From positions 4,902,144 to 4,966,143 of the forward strand of contig NC_009380.1 of assembly GCF_000016425.1 (NCBI RefSeq): a stretch of DNA of 64,000 bases, given 5' to 3'. The position numbers and the translations under genes were made by a program. This document shows positions 25,681 to 34,286 of the stretch, piece by piece (the stretch's first letter is position 1; each line of letters begins with the position of its first letter). The notes beneath the pieces are model-generated. The model had not been told where the DNA came from. It worked only from the letters and a program-made list of their open reading frames with translations, and ran no database searches. The stretch is from Salinispora tropica CNB-440 (lineage in GTDB: Bacteria > Actinomycetota > Actinomycetes > Mycobacteriales > Micromonosporaceae).

Positions 25681-25832
25681 GCCTTGGCCCGCTTCAGGTA
25701 GGCGACGAGTTGCTCCGGGTTCGGGCCGGGAACCACGGACACCAGTTCCCAGCCGTCCTCGCCCCAGTTGTCGAGGATCTGCTTGGTCGCGTGGACCAGC
25801 AGCGGGACCGTGGCGTACTCCCACTTCTGCAT
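25677..25832 (-). CDS. DUF4177-like small protein, 51 aa
   Basis: Fifty-one residues start MQKWEYATVPLLVHATKQIL and continue DNWGEDGWELVSVVPGPNP with a KRAKA end. This is the WEY...GWELV pattern of DUF4177 proteins. It overlaps the RidA start by ATGA and occupies the place of the tiny Rv3678A of M. tuberculosis. The frame is open to 25937, but the family sequence begins only at this ATG. It is a cytoplasmic partner of unknown function, probably co-translated with RidA. Confidence 0.8.
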   Translation of the reverse strand: MQKWEYATVPLLVHATKQILDNWGEDGWELVSVVPGPNPEQLVAYLKRAKA

Positions 25833-25879
25833 CGCTGGAGGGCTCTCTTCCTGGAGTGCGGTTCTTTCCAGGGCACAGC

Positions 25880-26269
25880 CTACGGTCCGGCGGCGGGTTG
25901 GGGCACGGGACGTTGCTCGACCACCGCCTCCCCGCACGTACCGGCGTGATCATAGGGCCGTGGACAGCGGGACCGGTCCAGCAGGGGCAGGTCGCAGAAG
26001 ACCCGGTGTCGGTTGTTCTGGTCGTCTGCGGTGGAGACGGTGGTCTCCCCGGCGTCAACCGCACCGAGGAAGCTCAACGAGGTGGCGATCGTGCCCGCCA
26101 GCGCGATGGCGGCGGCGCGGTCCGCGACCCGGATCGGAAGATGCACGACGTAGCCCGGCTCCTCGTCGTCCCGGGGCGGCAGGGCAAGCTGGTCCGGGAC
26201 GCCGCCGGGGGCGGACAGCCGAACCGCGGCCGGGAGCTGGGTCCGGGGGTTGTTCTCCACGTCGTGCAT
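25880..26269 (-). CDS. Hypothetical protein, 129 aa
   Basis: The ATG at 26269 (MHDVENNPRTQLPAAVRLS) is chosen for GGAGG 6 nt upstream over an ATG-less extension to 26305. The product has a small alpha/beta core (GYVVHLPIRVADRAAAIALA, then a GTIATSLSFLGAVDAG helix). Its C-terminal segment has two Cys (RVFCDLPLLDRSRCPRPYDH, AGTC), possibly a metal or disulfide site. I do not recognise a named family. It precedes the DUF4177/RidA pair by about 50 nt and may share their transcript. Confidence 0.7.
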   Translation of the reverse strand: MHDVENNPRTQLPAAVRLSAPGGVPDQLALPPRDDEEPGYVVHLPIRVADRAAAIALAGTIATSLSFLGAVDAGETTVSTADDQNNRHRVFCDLPLLDRSRCPRPYDHAGTCGEAVVEQRPVPQPAAGP

Positions 26270-26582
26270 GCCCTGCCTCCGGCGGTTGTACCTGATCGTG
26301 CCCACGCCGCTCGGCCCGGCCCACGGCCCGATCCCGGCACCATCGGAACGTAGGCTGCTGGTCGATGGCCGCCAACAGGGCGCGCGGCATTCCGGCTGTC
26401 AAGTCACATATGCGACACCTGCCCGGGCGGACTGCGGACAGCATCCGGGAGCCGCCGGGTTTCGGACAGAACCCGGCGTCATGTCAACGGCCGGCCCAAC
26501 CGCTACCCTTCCGGTCGTAAACGGTGGTCTACCGCCACCCGTCGCCTCGCCGAGCCGACGCAGTCCCACCCCCGGGGGAGCG

Positions 26583-27176
26583 ATGTCCCAGCCAGCCAGC
26601 GGTGATCCGACCAGTCAGCCCGACAGCCCGACCGAGGTGGCCCACCCCGCCGCGCCGCCACCGGATCCGTCGGCGCTCCCGGCACCGGCCGCCCCCCACA
26701 CCCCGGACCAGCAGAGTCCGGCGCCCCGCCGCAGACGCGGACTGCTGATCGCGTCGATCGCCCTCGCGGTGACCCTGGTGCTCTGCCTCGGCGGCGGGGT
26801 CGCCGCCTTCCTGGTGCTGCGCGCCACGGAGGACGGCGCGGGCGCCGAGGAGCCCACGGTCGCTGTGGAGGAGTTCCTCACCGCCGTCTACAAGGACCGG
26901 GACGCGGCCCAGGTGTCGAGCCTGGTCTGCTCGGCCGCCCGGGACCAGGACAAGATCTCCGCGAAGGTCGCCGAGGTGGAGAAGTACGCGGCCGACTACG
27001 AAAAGCCGTACTTCCGGTGGAGCCCCCCGAAGGTCGACGACAAAACCGAGGACCGGGCCATCATCACCACCACGGTCACCATGAACACCGCCGACGAGAA
27101 GGCCGCCGACCTGCCCCTGCGCCTCACCGTGGTCAAGACGACGGGTTGGTGGGTCTGCGAGGTGGCCGAAGGGTGA
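26583..27176 (+). CDS. Membrane-anchored protein with small extracytoplasmic domain
   Basis: This is a 197-residue protein. A Pro-rich cytoplasmic N-terminus of ~55 residues leads to RRRRG and a single helix (LLIASIALAVTLVLCLGGGV). An external NTF2-like domain of ~110 residues follows (VAVEEFLTAVYKDRDAAQVS, LRLTVVKTTGWWVCEV). This is the common actinomycete DUF4878-like layout of small lumazine/SnoaL-fold sensors. GGGGGAGCG precedes the ATG; the frame extends upstream without support. It ends 20 nt before the first ArsA-like gene. Function unknown. Confidence 0.78.
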   Translation: MSQPASGDPTSQPDSPTEVAHPAAPPPDPSALPAPAAPHTPDQQSPAPRRRRGLLIASIALAVTLVLCLGGGVAAFLVLRATEDGAGAEEPTVAVEEFLTAVYKDRDAAQVSSLVCSAARDQDKISAKVAEVEKYAADYEKPYFRWSPPKVDDKTEDRAIITTTVTMNTADEKAADLPLRLTVVKTTGWWVCEVAEG

Positions 27177-27184
27177 CACCTGGT

Positions 27185-27190
27185 TAGGCT
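27185..27190 (+). promoter_or_regulatory. Leaderless -10 element of first ArsA-like ATPase
   Basis: TAGGCT lies exactly 6 nt upstream of the GTG at 27197, with no ribosome binding site between them. Confidence 0.55.
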
Positions 27191-27196
27191 CGACGG

Positions 27197-28174
27197 GTGG
27201 GAGCAGCACAGCGACCGGCCGAGCCGGCCGGCACCGAGTGGCCGGCCCGCCTTCACGTGGTAACCGGCAAGGGCGGCACCGGCAAGACCAGCGTCGCCGC
27301 CGCCCTCGCCCTCGCCCTCGCCGCCGGAGGCCGGCGCACCCTGCTGGTCGAGGTCGAGGGGCGGCAGGGCATCGCCCAGCTCTTCGACGCCGACCCGTTC
27401 CCCTACGCCGAACAGCACCTGACCGACGCTGCGGACGGCGGCGAGGTGCGGGCCCTCGCCGTGGACGCGGAGGAGGCCCTGCTCGAGTACCTGGACATGT
27501 TCTACAAACTCGGCGGAGCCGGGCGGGCCCTACGCAAGCTGGGCGCCATCGACTTCGCCACCACCATCGCCCCGGGGCTACGCGACGTCCTGCTGACCGG
27601 CAAGGTGAAGGAGGCCACCACCCGTACGCTGGGCCAGCGGCGGGCGTACGACGCGGTGGTGCTGGACGCCCCGCCAACCGGGCGGATCGCGCGGTTTCTC
27701 AACGTCACCGCCGAGACCGCGCGGTTGGCCCGGGTGGGGCCGATCAAAACCCAGAGCGAGGGGGTAGCCGCACTGCTGCGCTCCCCGATGACCGCGGTGC
27801 ACGTGGTGACGCTGCTCGAGGAGATGCCGGTCCAGGAGACCGTGGATGCCATCACCGACTTCACCTCGCTGGGCTTTCCGGTCGGACGGATCATCGTCAA
27901 CGCCGCCCGACCGCCGGCACCGGTCGGCTCCACGGTCACCGCGGCGGAGCTCACCGCCGGGCTGCTCGCCGCCGGGCTGCCCGCCGACGACGAGACCGTC
28001 TCCGGCCTGGCGACCGAGGCGCGCGACCAGTCGGTCCGCCGCGAGCTGGAGGATTCGCTCCGGACCGACCTGGCCGAGTTGGGCCTGCCGCTGGTCGAGC
28101 TGCCGCTGCTGCCCGACGGGGTGGACCGGGCGGGTCTGGATCGGCTGGCCGCAGCGCTCGTCCGAGCGGCTTGA
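27197..28174 (+). CDS. ArsA/GET3-like ATPase, first of a pair
   Basis: This is a 325-residue P-loop ATPase of the SIMIBI class. A deviant Walker A, HVVTGKGGTGKTSVAAALAL, starts near residue 20, and switch II is AVVLDAPPTGR. A helical region (RFLNVTAETARLARVGPIKT) follows. It corresponds by position and type to M. tuberculosis Rv3679, which pairs with Rv3680 as an anion-transporting-type ATPase complex. The GTG at 27197 has a leaderless promoter. The second subunit begins 57 nt after its stop. Its cargo or client is unknown. Confidence 0.9.
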   Translation: MGAAQRPAEPAGTEWPARLHVVTGKGGTGKTSVAAALALALAAGGRRTLLVEVEGRQGIAQLFDADPFPYAEQHLTDAADGGEVRALAVDAEEALLEYLDMFYKLGGAGRALRKLGAIDFATTIAPGLRDVLLTGKVKEATTRTLGQRRAYDAVVLDAPPTGRIARFLNVTAETARLARVGPIKTQSEGVAALLRSPMTAVHVVTLLEEMPVQETVDAITDFTSLGFPVGRIIVNAARPPAPVGSTVTAAELTAGLLAAGLPADDETVSGLATEARDQSVRRELEDSLRTDLAELGLPLVELPLLPDGVDRAGLDRLAAALVRAA

Positions 28175-28219
28175 CGCACTCCTGCTGTCAGCTCGGGAGC
28201 GTCGTTGAACCGGGCCCGA

Positions 28220-28225
28220 TACGCT
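28220..28225 (+). promoter_or_regulatory. Leaderless -10 element of second ArsA-like ATPase
   Basis: TACGCT lies exactly 6 nt before the GTG at 28232. This supports an extra internal promoter for the second gene and argues for that start over the TTG at 28205. Confidence 0.45.
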
Positions 28226-28231
28226 CGATTG

Positions 28232-29380
28232 GTGCCTTCCGACAACGTGGCGCTGCCGCTGGATGTTGACCGGATCCTCGCCGATCCCGGGGTACGGATC
28301 GTGGTCTGCTGCGGGGCGGGTGGGGTGGGTAAGACGACCACCGCCGCAGCGCTAGCGCTGCGGGCCGCGGAGGAGCACGGCCGCCGCACGGTGGTGCTCA
28401 CCATCGACCCGGCACACCGGCTGGCCCAGTCGCTGGGGCTGACCGAGCTGAACAACACTCCGCGCCAGGTCAAGGGGATCGACGTCGAGGCCAGCGGCGG
28501 TGAGCTGCACGCCATGATGCTCGACATGAAGCGCACCTTCGACGACGTGGTGCTCCAGCACACCGACCCGGCGAGGGCCGCGGAGATCTTCGCGAACCCG
28601 TTCTACGCGGCCATGAGCTCCACCTTCGCCGGCACCCAGGAGTACATGGCGATGGAGAAGCTCGGGCAGCTGCACGCCCGAGGCGAGTGGGACCTGATCG
28701 TGGTGGACACTCCACCCTCCCGCTCGGCGCTGGACTTCCTCGACGCGCCGGCTCGCCTCGCCCGCTTCCTGGACGGCCGGATGCTGCGGCTGCTGCTTGC
28801 CCCGGCCCGCACCGGCGGGCGGAGCATGTTCAGCTTCGTCACCGCTGGGTTCGGGATGTTCTCGAAAGTTGTCCAGAAGGTACTGGGCGCCCAACTATTG
28901 AGTGATCTGTCCGGATTCGTCGCTGCCCTCGACTCGATGTTCGGCGGTTTCCGCCAGCGAGCGGAGCAGACTTACCGCATCCTGCAGGCCCAGGAGACGG
29001 CGTTCCTCCTGGTCGCGGCGCCGGAGCCGGACGCGGTCCGGGAGGCCGCGTACTTCGCGGGCCGGCTGCAGGATGAACGGATGCCGCTGGCCGGGCTGGT
29101 GCTCAACCGGGTACACCGACCGGCGGCGCCGGAACTCGGCCCCGACGAGAGCTTGGCCGCCGCTGACCGGCTGGCCGAGCTGGGCGGCCACGACGGCACG
29201 GTCGACGCGCTCCGGGCCCATGCCACGCTGGCCCACCAGGCGGTACGCGAACAGCGGGTGGCTGCCCGGTTCACCGCGGCGTTCCCGACCGTGCCGGTCG
29301 CCTCGGTAGCCGCGCAGCCCGCCGACGTCCACGACATCGACGGGCTACGGACGATCGGTTCGCTGGCCGGCCAGGAGTGA
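28232..29380 (+). CDS. ArsA/GET3-like ATPase, second of a pair
   Basis: This 382-residue partner ATPase has Walker A VVCCGAGGVGKTTTAAALAL, the switch I-like TIDPAHRLAQSLGL and switch II LIVVDTPPSRSALDFLD, with a helical client-binding-type region (FVTAGFGMFSKVVQKVLGAQ). It matches Rv3680 in position. The start is either the GTG at 28232 (leaderless -10) or the TTG at 28205 (GGGAG upstream); they differ by nine residues. It converges on the whiB gene with only 4 nt between stops. Confidence 0.9.
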   Translation: MPSDNVALPLDVDRILADPGVRIVVCCGAGGVGKTTTAAALALRAAEEHGRRTVVLTIDPAHRLAQSLGLTELNNTPRQVKGIDVEASGGELHAMMLDMKRTFDDVVLQHTDPARAAEIFANPFYAAMSSTFAGTQEYMAMEKLGQLHARGEWDLIVVDTPPSRSALDFLDAPARLARFLDGRMLRLLLAPARTGGRSMFSFVTAGFGMFSKVVQKVLGAQLLSDLSGFVAALDSMFGGFRQRAEQTYRILQAQETAFLLVAAPEPDAVREAAYFAGRLQDERMPLAGLVLNRVHRPAAPELGPDESLAAADRLAELGGHDGTVDALRAHATLAHQAVREQRVAARFTAAFPTVPVASVAAQPADVHDIDGLRTIGSLAGQE

Positions 29381-29384
29381 TCCG

Positions 29385-29705
29385 TCAACCGGCCGCGGCG
29401 GCCAGGACCTTGTCCTTGTCGGCCTTCTCCTTGGCGTTCTTCTTCATCGCGGCCTCGAACATCTTGCGCCAGCTGGCGACCTGCGGGTGGCGGCGCAGCA
29501 GCGCCCGTCGCTCACGTTCGGTCATGCCGCCCCACACGCCGAACTCGATCCGGTTGTCCAGCGCGTCGGCCAGGCACTCATACCGGACTGGGCAGCTTCG
29601 GCAGATCCGCTTTGCCACGTTCTGTTCGGCGCCTTGTACGAACAACGCGTCCGGGTCCCCGTTCTGACATGCCGCCAGCGACGGCCAGTCAGTGATCATG
29701 CCCAT
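29385..29705 (-). CDS. WhiB-family Fe-S regulator (WhiB4-like)
   Basis: A 106-residue WhiB protein has the four cluster-binding cysteines at about residues 13, 35, 38 and 44 (C-x21-C-x2-C-x5-C), the turn FGVWGGMTERER and a basic C-terminus (RRALLRRHPQVASWRK). Its place between the ArsA pair and the PASTA-PBP is that of whiB4 (Rv3681c) in M. tuberculosis, a redox-responsive regulator. An alternative ATG lies at 29699. The Lys/Ala-rich tail (AMKKNAKEKADKDK) may add DNA affinity. Confidence 0.92.
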   Translation of the reverse strand: MGMITDWPSLAACQNGDPDALFVQGAEQNVAKRICRSCPVRYECLADALDNRIEFGVWGGMTERERRALLRRHPQVASWRKMFEAAMKKNAKEKADKDKVLAAAAG

Positions 29706-30088
29706 CTGTACACGTCCCCCCTTGCAGTACTACCGACCCCATCGCGGACCAGCCGGCTGTTTCCCCCGATCGCCCCGCCGACCTCCCCCAAGGCGGCACG
29801 GACGACCTGTGGCGCTGTCGCCGCCCCCATCATGCTCTGTAGCTGCCTGATTACGCAACGTTGTCGGCAAAATCCATTATTCCGGACACTCCCGGCGTAC
29901 CGGGCCTGCTGCCGCCCGCATACCCCACCGAGGTCCACGGAAACGCTGGACGCCCATCTCGCGCCAAGAGGAGACTCGGCGACGCCTGGTCCGCAACCGC
30001 CTACCGGGGGTCGTGCGTTTAGCACAACGAGGACGGCGTGCGCAGGAAATGGGGAAAAGCCGCCCCGCGCCGCTCGTCGCCGGTTCGC
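29706..30088. other. Gene-free interval between whiB and ponA-type gene
   Basis: No convincing coding frame is seen. The interval holds the whiB upstream region and an AT-richer stretch near 29855-29885 (CAACGTTG palindrome). It ends with the leaderless promoter of the PBP gene. Confidence 0.5.
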
Positions 30089-30094
30089 TACCCT
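30089..30094 (+). promoter_or_regulatory. Leaderless -10 element of the PBP gene
   Basis: TACCCT lies exactly 6 nt before the GTG at 30101, favouring this start over the ATG at 30110 and the far-upstream frame. Confidence 0.55.
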
Positions 30095-30100
30095 GTCGAG

Positions 30101-32515
30101 GTGACCTGGATGCGGAAACGTGATCATAATGTTCTGACCAACGCCGCATCGCTACTTATCTGTGGCTTGCTCGCCGGAGTGGTGCTCGCCGCGGCGGCCT
30201 TCCCCGCGGTGGCCCTGTCCGGACTGGCCGCGAAGGCCGGGGCAGAGACCTTCGACGCCCTCCCCACCGAGCTGGTCGTTGGCGCCGGGCCCCAGAAGAG
30301 CCGCCTGCTCGCCGCCGACGGCAAGACCACGTTGGCCACCATGTACGACGAGAACCGCCGCGACATCACCAAGCTCGACGACATCGCGCCGGCCATGCAG
30401 AAGGCGATCCTCGCCGCCGAGGACCACGACTTCTACCAGCACAACGGAGTCGACCTCAACGGCGTCGCCCGGGCCTTCGTCAACAACAGCCAGGAGGGCT
30501 CCTACCAGCAGGGAGCCTCCACGCTGACGATGCAGTACGTCCGACTCGCCATCGCGTACTCGGCGACCCACCCGGCCGACGTGGTCGCGGCCACCGAGGA
30601 CACCACCGCCCGCAAGCTGCGCGAGATGCGCTTCGCCCTACAGATCGAGAAGGAGTTCTCCAAGGACGAGATCCTGCTGCGCTACCTCAACATCGCCTCG
30701 TTCGGCAACGGCGCGTACGGCATCCACGCCGCCAGTCAGGTCTACTTCGCCAAGTCGCCGAGCGAGCTCACCATCGCCGAGGCGGCGCTCCTCGCCGGCC
30801 TCGTCAAAGCCCCCAGCACGTTGGACCCGACCACCCCCAGTGGCTACCCGAACGCGGTGGCCCGGCGCGACTACATCCTCAACCACATGGTGGAGATCAA
30901 CGCCATCACCAAGGAGGAGGCCGAGGAGGCCAAGGCCAGCAAGCCGAAGATCGTCGGCAAGCGGGCGCCGAACGGCTGTGTCGACACCAACACCCAGGAG
31001 TGGGGGTTCTTCTGCGACTACTTCTACCGCTGGTGGCTGGAGCAGGAGGCGTTCGGTTCGACCTCGTACGACCGGGAGCGACGGCTCAAGAGCGGCGGCT
31101 TCGAAATCATCACCACGCTGGAGCCCCAGGTCCAGGAAGCCGCCGACAAGGCGGTACGGAAGAACCTGCCGGCCACCAGTAAGGCCGCGCGGATGCTCGC
31201 CGTGGTCGAGCCCGGCACCGGCCGGGTCCGCGCGCTCTCCACCAACCGCAACTACAAGCTGGACGACCCGGCCAACCCGGAGAACAAGCCACACAGCGAC
31301 CCGGCGAAGCGCAGGACCGGGGCGCTCGGCAACTATCCGAACACCGTCAACCCGCTCCTCACCGGCGGTGACGGCATCACCGGTTACCAGGCCGGCTCGA
31401 CATTCAAGATCTTCACCGTGGTGGCCGCGCTGGAGAAGGGTATCCCGCTCAGCCACACCATCAACGCCGAGCAACGGTTCCGGTCCGACTACCCCATCGA
31501 CAGGCGCAACCCCGCGGCCTGCGACGGCCCCTACTACTGCCCGGGAAACGCGAGCCCCAGCATGGCCGGCGTGCACAACATGTGGAGCGCGTTCGGACGG
31601 TCGGTGAACACCTACTTCGTCCCCCTTCAGCAGCAGGTGGGCGCGGAGAACGTGGTCGAGGTCGCCAAGAAGCTCGGCATCACCTTCCGCACCCAGGAAG
31701 ACCTGGATCTGGAGAAGGGCGCCCACCAGTGGGGTGCCTTCACCCTCGGCGTCTCCCAGACCACGCCGCTGGAGCTGGCCAACGCGTACGCCACCCTCGC
31801 CGCCGAGGGGCTGTACTGCGAGCCGATCCCGGTGCAGGAGATCCGCGACCCGGCGGGTAACAAGCTCGACATCGCCAACCCCCGCTGTGAGCAGCGGATC
31901 AGCACCGAGGTGGCCCGCGCCGCCGTCGACGCCGCCCGCTGCCCGGTCGGTGACCGCTCGTCCACGACGAAATGCACCGGCGCGACGGCCGGCAACGTGC
32001 GGAACATCGTCGACGCCCCGGTCGCCGGCAAGTCCGGCACCACCGACAAGGACAAGACCGCCTCCCTGGTCGCGATGACCAAGCAGTATGCGGTCGCCGG
32101 CATCATGGCCGACCCGGACTGGCCGCAGACCACCCAGCGAATGGGTCACGACGTTCGCAAGGGCATCAACCCGCCGGTCTACGAGACGCTACGCGACGCG
32201 ATGAAGGGCAAGCCCAGGATCGACTTCACTCCGCCAGAGAACAAGCTCCGCTACGGGGACCAGCGGTCGATCCCGACCGTCAAGTGCGTCAGCGTGGAGA
32301 AGGCGAAGTCCCGCATCACCGAGGCCGGGTTCGCGGTGGTCGTCTCGCCGAACCGGGTCGAGTCGAACTGCCCGGCCGGCACCGCTGCCGGGACCACCCC
32401 GGGCGGCCGTACCGCCAAGGGCAGCGTCGTCACCATCAAGGTCAGCTCCGGACCGGCCCCAAGGGAAACCGAGCCCACCGAGCCGGGCAGACCGACGGAA
32501 CGCCCCGCCGACTAG
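30101..32515 (+). CDS. Bifunctional class A penicillin-binding protein with PASTA domain (PonA2-like)
   Basis: This 804-residue membrane enzyme polymerises and cross-links peptidoglycan. A short cytoplasmic N-terminus and one membrane helix (LLICGLLAGVVLAAAAF) are followed by a glycosyltransferase domain (catalytic Glu in AAEDHDFYQHNGVD; QGASTLTMQYVR). The transpeptidase domain has SxxK in AGSTFKIF, SVN in GRSVNTYF and KSGTT. A single PASTA domain follows (PTVKCVSVEKAKSRITEAGF) with a Pro/Glu-rich tail. It corresponds to M. tuberculosis PonA2 (Rv3682) by domain order and neighbours. The GTG at 30101 is supported by the leaderless promoter. Confidence 0.94.
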   Translation: MTWMRKRDHNVLTNAASLLICGLLAGVVLAAAAFPAVALSGLAAKAGAETFDALPTELVVGAGPQKSRLLAADGKTTLATMYDENRRDITKLDDIAPAMQKAILAAEDHDFYQHNGVDLNGVARAFVNNSQEGSYQQGASTLTMQYVRLAIAYSATHPADVVAATEDTTARKLREMRFALQIEKEFSKDEILLRYLNIASFGNGAYGIHAASQVYFAKSPSELTIAEAALLAGLVKAPSTLDPTTPSGYPNAVARRDYILNHMVEINAITKEEAEEAKASKPKIVGKRAPNGCVDTNTQEWGFFCDYFYRWWLEQEAFGSTSYDRERRLKSGGFEIITTLEPQVQEAADKAVRKNLPATSKAARMLAVVEPGTGRVRALSTNRNYKLDDPANPENKPHSDPAKRRTGALGNYPNTVNPLLTGGDGITGYQAGSTFKIFTVVAALEKGIPLSHTINAEQRFRSDYPIDRRNPAACDGPYYCPGNASPSMAGVHNMWSAFGRSVNTYFVPLQQQVGAENVVEVAKKLGITFRTQEDLDLEKGAHQWGAFTLGVSQTTPLELANAYATLAAEGLYCEPIPVQEIRDPAGNKLDIANPRCEQRISTEVARAAVDAARCPVGDRSSTTKCTGATAGNVRNIVDAPVAGKSGTTDKDKTASLVAMTKQYAVAGIMADPDWPQTTQRMGHDVRKGINPPVYETLRDAMKGKPRIDFTPPENKLRYGDQRSIPTVKCVSVEKAKSRITEAGFAVVVSPNRVESNCPAGTAAGTTPGGRTAKGSVVTIKVSSGPAPRETEPTEPGRPTERPAD

Positions 32516-32530
32516 CGGTTCGCTGACTGT

Positions 32531-32570
32531 CGAAGGGGCGGCCACCCGATCGGGTGGCCGCTCCCCTTCG
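32531..32570. terminator. Bidirectional terminator between PBP and yqeY genes
   Basis: A 40-nt near-perfect palindrome (CGAAGGGG ... CCCCTTCG around GGCCACCCGATCGGGTGGCC) lies between convergent genes, 16 nt from each stop. Confidence 0.8.
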
Positions 32571-32587
32571 CGTACGCGGGAGCCAGG

Positions 32588-33043
32588 TCAGCTGGCGAGC
32601 TGACGGCGTACCTCGGCGGCGACCCGCCCCCCGGCGGCTCGGCCGGCCACCGCGGCCTGGGCGGCCTTCATCGCCGGGCCCATCTGGCCCATGCCGGTGA
32701 AGCCACCCGCGGTCAGGGCGGTCGTGACCGCCTCGGCCAACTCATCGTCGGAAAGCTGGCTCGGCAGGTAGCGCTCCAGCACCACGCCCTCAGCGGTCTC
32801 CTTCGCGGCCTGCTCGTCGCGGCCGGCCTCGGCGAAGGCAGCAGCCGCCTCCCGGCGCTTCTTCGCCTCCTTGGCCAGGAGTGCGAGCACCTCGTCGTCA
32901 CCGAGCTCACGCTTGGCCTGACCCGCGACCTCAGCCGTGCCGACGGCCGCCAGTGCCATCCGCAGGGTCGAGGTGGTCATGTCGTCACGCGCCTTCAGCG
33001 CCGTCCGCATGTCCGTGATGAGGCGGTCCTTCAATGTCCCCAT
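32588..33043 (-). CDS. YqeY/GatB-YqeY domain protein
   Basis: A 151-residue helical protein of the YqeY family resembles the C-terminal tRNA-binding domain of GatB. Typical segments are LKDRLITDMRTALKARD, DDEVLALLAKEAKKRREAA, LPSQLSDDELAEAV and MGPAMKAAQAAVAGRA. It has been suggested to aid tRNA amidotransferases, but no firm function is known. Its start codon is only 25 nt from the start of the divergent metallophosphoesterase gene, with overlapping -10 elements. It interrupts the ponA2-Rv3683 order seen in mycobacteria. Confidence 0.9.
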   Translation of the reverse strand: MGTLKDRLITDMRTALKARDDMTTSTLRMALAAVGTAEVAGQAKRELGDDEVLALLAKEAKKRREAAAAFAEAGRDEQAAKETAEGVVLERYLPSQLSDDELAEAVTTALTAGGFTGMGQMGPAMKAAQAAVAGRAAGGRVAAEVRRQLAS

Positions 33044-33068
33044 GGACGGTCAAACTACTCTGTTAGCC
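33044..33068. promoter_or_regulatory. Divergent overlapping leaderless promoters
   Basis: In 25 nt between two start codons lie AAACTA (TAGTTT on the minus strand, 8 nt from the yqeY ATG) and the adjoining TACTCT (7 nt from the phosphoesterase ATG), sharing two bases. Polymerase probably cannot occupy both at once. Confidence 0.5.
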
Positions 33069-33962
33069 ATGGGAAAGCGCACACTATTCCGCTTCGCCGC
33101 CGGCACCGCCGTTGTGGGTGCGGCCACCCTGGCGTACGCATCGCTCATCGAGCGCAACATGTTCACCCTGCGGCGGTACGAGGTGCCGGTGTTGCCGGCC
33201 GATGCGGAGCCGCTGCGCATCCTGCACCTGTCCGACCTGCACATGATGCCCGGTCAGCGACGCAAGCAGGAATGGGTGGCATCGCTGGCCGGGCTGGACC
33301 CCGACCTGGTCCTGGTGACCGGCGACAACATGGCCAACCCCGACGCGGTCCCCGGGGTCCTGTGCGCGCTACAGCCGCTCCTCGACCACCCGGGCGCCTT
33401 CGTCTTCGGCTCCAACGACTACACCGGGCCGGTCTGGAAGAACCCGTTCACCTACTTCCTGCCCGACCGCGAATACACCGAGGGCGTGACGCTGCCCTAC
33501 GACGAACTGCGAGACATCTTCACCGGTGCCGGCTGGGCCGACCTGAACAACGCCCGTACCACGCTCAAGGCCGGCGGGCGGCTGGTGGAGCTGGTCGGGG
33601 TGGACGACCCACACATCGAGCGGAGCGACTACTCATCCGTCGCCGGCCCGGTCTCGCCCTCGGCCGATCTCTCGATCGCCCTCAGCCACTCCCCGGAGCC
33701 GGCCGTACTGGACCAGATGGCCGCGGACGGGTTCAGCCTGCTACTCGCCGGACACACCCATGGCGGTCAGGTCTGCGTACCGGGAGTCGGGGCCCTGGTG
33801 ACGAACTGCGGGCTGCACCGTTCGATGGCCAGGGGCCTGCACCGCTGGCCCGGCTCGGACGCCTGGCTACACGTCTCGGCCGGCCTCGGCACCCATCCGA
33901 CAGCACCGGTCCGCTTCGCCTGCCCGCCCGAGGCGAGCATCCTGACCCTGATCCCACGCTGA
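33069..33962 (+). CDS. Calcineurin-like metallophosphoesterase, membrane-anchored
   Basis: This is a 297-residue phosphoesterase. An N-terminal hydrophobic segment (FAAGTAVVGAATLAYA) probably anchors it. The metal site is formed by LHLSDLHM, VTGDN, GSND (replacing GNHD), ALSHSPEP and AGHTHGGQ. The GSND substitution removes the usual His of the GNHD motif, also seen in related actinobacterial proteins. It corresponds in position to Rv3683 downstream of ponA2. A role in envelope or lipid phosphate metabolism is plausible but unproven. Confidence 0.9.
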   Translation: MGKRTLFRFAAGTAVVGAATLAYASLIERNMFTLRRYEVPVLPADAEPLRILHLSDLHMMPGQRRKQEWVASLAGLDPDLVLVTGDNMANPDAVPGVLCALQPLLDHPGAFVFGSNDYTGPVWKNPFTYFLPDREYTEGVTLPYDELRDIFTGAGWADLNNARTTLKAGGRLVELVGVDDPHIERSDYSSVAGPVSPSADLSIALSHSPEPAVLDQMAADGFSLLLAGHTHGGQVCVPGVGALVTNCGLHRSMARGLHRWPGSDAWLHVSAGLGTHPTAPVRFACPPEASILTLIPR

Positions 33963-34031
33963 GCCGGTAACGGCACGGGGATACCGAATTTGACCCTCGG
34001 ATCGGGTGGGCTAGTATTTGTCGGCACGCCT

Positions 34032-34108
<77 letters not shown>

Positions 34109-34112
34109 GACT

Positions 34113-34150
34113 TAGGGGCCTGACCAGTGGAAACACCGGTCAGGCCCCTA
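34113..34150 (+). terminator. Terminator after tRNA-Pro
   Basis: Perfect 13-bp arms TAGGGGCCTGACC (34113-34125) and 34138-34150 with a 12-nt loop start 5 nt after the tRNA. Nothing else is seen up to 34286. Confidence 0.85.
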
Positions 34151-34286
34151 AATCTATCTATGAGGTTGGGATCACCCTCCCGCAAACCCCCGGAAGCGCC
34201 TGACCGCAATCAGATTCGCCGGGGGCCGCGGGTGCGTCGGAGCCACGATCGAGCCGGCCTCGACATCCACCCTCGCTGGCGGGCGG

